From JBMNNU01 sp050942695 (GTDB lineage: Bacteria > Chloroflexota > UBA6077), in NCBI GenBank assembly GCA_050942695.1, contig JBMNNU010000191.1:1-6281 (forward strand): 6,281 nt of DNA, written 5' to 3'. Positions 3,539 to 6,281 of this stretch are shown here, in pieces; position 1 is the stretch's first letter; each line of letters starts with the position of its first letter. The position numbers and the translations under genes are program-made. The notes under the pieces are model-generated. The model ran no database searches, was not told the DNA's origin, and was given only the letters and a program-made list of their open reading frames with translations.

Positions 3539-6281
3539 TCAGGGAGAGATCAAAGGCTCCGCCGAAATCGGCTCCTCTACCTCTTCCTTCCATCCCCAAC
3601 TGGGAACGGCCTGCTCCCGAGCTTGCTGGGCGGCGAGGCGCCTGGCCTCGATACCTGTGCCAGCCGGTATCAGTTTCCCGATGATTACGTTCTCCTTGAG
3701 ACCCATCAACCGGTCTGTCTTGCCGCTGATGGCGGCCTCCGTCAACACCTTGGTCGTTTCCTGGAATGAGGCTGCTGCTAAGAAGCTGTCGGTGTTCAGG
3801 GATGCCTTGGTGACTCCCATCAGAACGGGTTGCGCTGTCGCGGGCTCACCGCCCTCGGCTAGCACCTGCCGGTTCTTCTCTTCATAGGTAAACCTATCGA
3901 TCAGCTCACCCGGCAAGAGATCCGTATCACCCGGTGAGTCCACTCTCAGCTTCCGCAACATCTGCCTAACGATGATCTCGATGTGCTTGTAGTTGATACT
4001 CACACCCTGAGACCGGTACACCTCCTGTACCTCTTCAACCAGGTACCGCTGCACCTCTTCTTTGCCCTGGATCCTGAGGATATCCTGCGGGTTCCGGGAC
4101 CCCTCGGTAAGCTGGTCTCCGGCGCTGACCGGCTGCCCGTTCTCTACCTTGATGCGCGCGGCGGGAGCTACCTCGTACTCTCGCTCTTCGATCTCTTCAT
4201 AGCTGATGGTCACGGTATCGCCAACAGCATCGATCACCCCGGTAACCCTGGAAGTCACCGGCTCAGATCCCTCGCGAGCGGCCAGCACATCTCCGGCTGA
4301 GACGCTATCCCCAACCTGTACGTTCAGATCGTACCCTTCGGGAACTGGGTAGTCATCCTGGTAGGTCTCACGAGAGACCACCCTGATGATCCTCTTATCC
4401 TCTCCCCGCTCTATCTGAACGATGCCGTCGATCTCACTCAAAACTGCTTCGCCTTTAGGAACCCTAGCTTCGAACAGCTCCTCAACTCTCGGAAGGCCGC
4501 TTGTGATGTCCAAGCCGGCTACACCGCCTGTGTGGAAGGTACGCATAGTCAACTGGGTACCCGGTTCACCGATGGACTGAGCGGCTACGATACCCACGGC
4601 ATCGCCTATTTTGCACAGCTCCCCGGTGCCCAGATGCCTGCCGTAGCACTTCCTGCAAACGCCGAAACGAGACTCGCAGGTCAACGGGGTTCTAGCATAA
4701 ACCTTAGTTATCCCTACTTCGATTATCCGTTCAAGAGCTACTTCGTCGAGCATCTCATCCCGGTCGACTATTATCTCCCCAGTTGTCGGATCAACCACCG
4801 GCTCGGCGGCAAGGCGGCCCAGCATTTTGTCCCGAGCATGGTCCAAATCCTCAGGGGTGATATTTTCGATCCACGCCCCCGCCTCAGTTCCGCAGTCTTC
4901 CTCATAGACGATAACGTTCTGGGCAACATCGATAAGCCTACGGGTCAGATACCCTGAGTCGGCGGTCCTGATAGCGGTGTCTGCCAACCCCTTTCTGGCT
5001 CCGTGAGTGGAGAGGAAATACTCCAGAACCGACAAGCCACCGCGGAAGCTGGAACGGATCGGCAGCTCGATGATCCGGCCAGATGGGTCTGCCATAAGGC
5101 CTCGCATACCGGCCATCTGAGAGATCTGCTGCACGTTACCTTTTGCCCCCGACGTCGCCATCAGGTTCACCGGGCCATAGGGATCGAGAGCGTCTCGAAC
5201 CGCGGCGGTCACATCATCCTTGGCCTTTGTCCAGATTTCGATGACCTCGTTGTAGCGTTCATCGTCGGTGATCAGGCCGCGGCGGAATTGCCTCTCGACC
5301 TGCGCGACTCTGGCGTCCGCATCCGCCAGGATCTCCGCTTTTTTATCGGGGATCTTGATATCCTCGATTGCGATAGTGATCCCGGACTTGGTGGCATATT
5401 CGAATCCGATCCGCTTGATCGCATCCGCCACTTCAGCGGTCTTCTCATGGCGGAAACGGCGGAACACCTCAGCAACCAGCCGCTTCAGCGTACCCTTGTC
5501 CATAACCTGGTTGCGGAAGCCCAATTCTGGCGGCAACACTTCGTTGAACATGATTCGGCCGACAGTAGTGGTAATGTAACCTGCACCATCTCCGGCCACT
5601 TGCGGACTGCGCACCTTGATGGATGCGTGCAGGTCCACCTGCCCCAAGTCGTAAGCCAGCCTCGCCTCATCGAAGTCAGCGAATAGCTTGCCTTCTCCCT
5701 TGGAGCCTGGGACTATCATCGTCATGTAGTAGCAGCCCAACACCATATCCAGGGTCGGCGACACTACAGGCTCACCGTTGGACGGGAGCAGAAGGTTGTA
5801 AACCGAGAGCAGCATCCTTCGAGCCTCGTCCTTCGCAGCCCCGGATAGTGGTACGTGGACCGCCATCTGGTCGCCGTCGAAGTCCGCGTTGAAAGCCGCG
5901 CAAACCAGAGGGTGAATCTGGATGGCGCTGCCCTCGATCAGCACGGGCTGGAAGGCCTGAATACCCAAGCGGTGCAGGGTCGGAGCACGGTTCAACAGCA
6001 CCGGATGGTCGCTGATCACCTCTTCCAGCACATCCCACACCTCAGACTTCACCCGCTCTACGATCCGCTTGGCGCTCTTGATGTTATGCGCGTAGTTGCG
6101 CTCTACCAGCTTGCGCATGACGAAGGGTTTGAACAGCTCGAGGGCCATCTTCTTTGGCAGCCCGCACTGGTGGAGCCTCAATTCGGGGCCTACCACGATC
6201 ACGGAACGCCCGGAGTAGTCTACCCTTTTCCCCAACAGGTTCTGCCTGAAGCGCCCCTGCTTTCCCTTCAGCATGTCGCTC
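3539..6281 (-). CDS. rpoC: DNA-directed RNA polymerase subunit beta' (partial, N-terminus outside window)
   Basis: The beta' subunit forms half of the RNA polymerase active site. The frame is open from 6281 to the TGA at 3539-3541. Residue numbers here count from the internal Met at 6274, which is not the start: the codons before it (Ser-Asp) continue the family sequence. About 330 N-terminal residues, with the first zinc site and clamp helices, are missing compared with E. coli. Visible features in order: KGKQGRFRQNLLGKRVDYSG (3-22), HPVLLNRAPTLHRLG (90-104), the catalytic NADFDGDQ (129-136, magnesium ligands Asp131, 133 and 135), bridge-helix region FRGGLSVLEYFLSTHGARKG (410-429), the second zinc site (Cys461, 533, 540, 543), and trigger loop GEPGTQLTMRTFHTGG (569-584, with Met577, Arg578, His581). 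The large trigger-loop insertion of E. coli is absent. The jaw region (about 595-730) is followed by the conserved ASFQETTKVLTEAAISGKTD (835-854) and GLKENVIIGKLIPAGTG (858-874), then an acidic tail. No frameshift is seen. rpoB is expected to the right. Confidence 0.98.
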   Translation of the reverse strand, partial: SDMLKGKQGRFRQNLLGKRVDYSGRSVIVVGPELRLHQCGLPKKMALELFKPFVMRKLVERNYAHNIKSAKRIVERVKSEVWDVLEEVISDHPVLLNRAPTLHRLGIQAFQPVLIEGSAIQIHPLVCAAFNADFDGDQMAVHVPLSGAAKDEARRMLLSVYNLLLPSNGEPVVSPTLDMVLGCYYMTMIVPGSKGEGKLFADFDEARLAYDLGQVDLHASIKVRSPQVAGDGAGYITTTVGRIMFNEVLPPELGFRNQVMDKGTLKRLVAEVFRRFRHEKTAEVADAIKRIGFEYATKSGITIAIEDIKIPDKKAEILADADARVAQVERQFRRGLITDDERYNEVIEIWTKAKDDVTAAVRDALDPYGPVNLMATSGAKGNVQQISQMAGMRGLMADPSGRIIELPIRSSFRGGLSVLEYFLSTHGARKGLADTAIRTADSGYLTRRLIDVAQNVIVYEEDCGTEAGAWIENITPEDLDHARDKMLGRLAAEPVVDPTTGEIIVDRDEMLDEVALERIIEVGITKVYARTPLTCESRFGVCRKCYGRHLGTGELCKIGDAVGIVAAQSIGEPGTQLTMRTFHTGGVAGLDITSGLPRVEELFEARVPKGEAVLSEIDGIVQIERGEDKRIIRVVSRETYQDDYPVPEGYDLNVQVGDSVSAGDVLAAREGSEPVTSRVTGVIDAVGDTVTISYEEIEEREYEVAPAARIKVENGQPVSAGDQLTEGSRNPQDILRIQGKEEVQRYLVEEVQEVYRSQGVSINYKHIEIIVRQMLRKLRVDSPGDTDLLPGELIDRFTYEEKNRQVLAEGGEPATAQPVLMGVTKASLNTDSFLAAASFQETTKVLTEAAISGKTDRLMGLKENVIIGKLIPAGTGIEARRLAAQQAREQAVPSWGWKEEVEEPISAEPLISP

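Noticed and set aside
5003..5686. Plus-strand open frame of 227 codons
   Set aside because: It lies fully antisense to highly conserved rpoC, matches no family I recognise, and such frames commonly arise opposite strongly biased codons.
1..6281. A novel accessory, defence or mobile system
   Set aside because: All coding space is taken by rpoC, rpsL, rpsG, fusA and tuf in conserved order. No integrase, transposase, repeat array, attachment site or unknown gene is present.

Overview
This window is a chromosomal housekeeping locus read entirely from the minus strand. In transcription order (right to left) it holds the 3' two-thirds or so of rpoC (RNA polymerase beta'), then rpsL (ribosomal protein S12), rpsG (S7), fusA (EF-G), and the first 38 codons of tuf (EF-Tu). 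This is the classical 'str' operon directly downstream of the rpoBC region. All five genes are intact where visible, with no frameshifts, stops, mobile elements, CRISPR arrays, tRNA or rRNA genes. All plus-strand ORFs are antisense shadows.

The organism is a bacterium of moderate GC content. S12 starts MPTISQLVRKGR and carries a 14-residue insertion between PAL and APQKRGVC compared with E. coli S12. RpoC lacks the large trigger-loop insertion typical of gammaproteobacteria. From memory, these features and the general wording of RpoC, S7 and EF-Tu best fit Chloroflexota (perhaps Dehalococcoidia-like). I could not search a database, so the phylum assignment is tentative.

Region by region: 3539-6281 is rpoC, cut by the window edge. 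3410-3538 is a 129-nt gap with a convincing sigma70-type promoter (TTGACA, 17-nt spacer, TAGACT) and a perfect 10-bp leader stem-loop, so the str genes probably have their own promoter beside any read-through from rpoC. 2981-3409 is rpsL, starting at a rare TTG chosen by homology and a strong Shine-Dalgarno. 2881-2980 is a 100-nt gap with a 16-bp stem-loop, placed where E. coli has the S7 autoregulatory target. 2410-2880 is rpsG. 2234-2409 is a 176-nt gap with three consecutive stem-loops before the fusA ribosome binding site. 161-2233 is fusA. 115-160 is a short gap with the tuf ribosome binding site, and 1-114 is the start of tuf.

Together the genes encode the catalytic half of the RNA polymerase core, two 30S proteins (decoding-centre S12 and head-organising S7) and the two main elongation GTPases. 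I see no previously undescribed system. The points worth a second look are in the non-coding gaps, where structured leaders suggest post-transcriptional control of ribosomal protein and EF-G synthesis, plus the TTG start and the S12 insertion.
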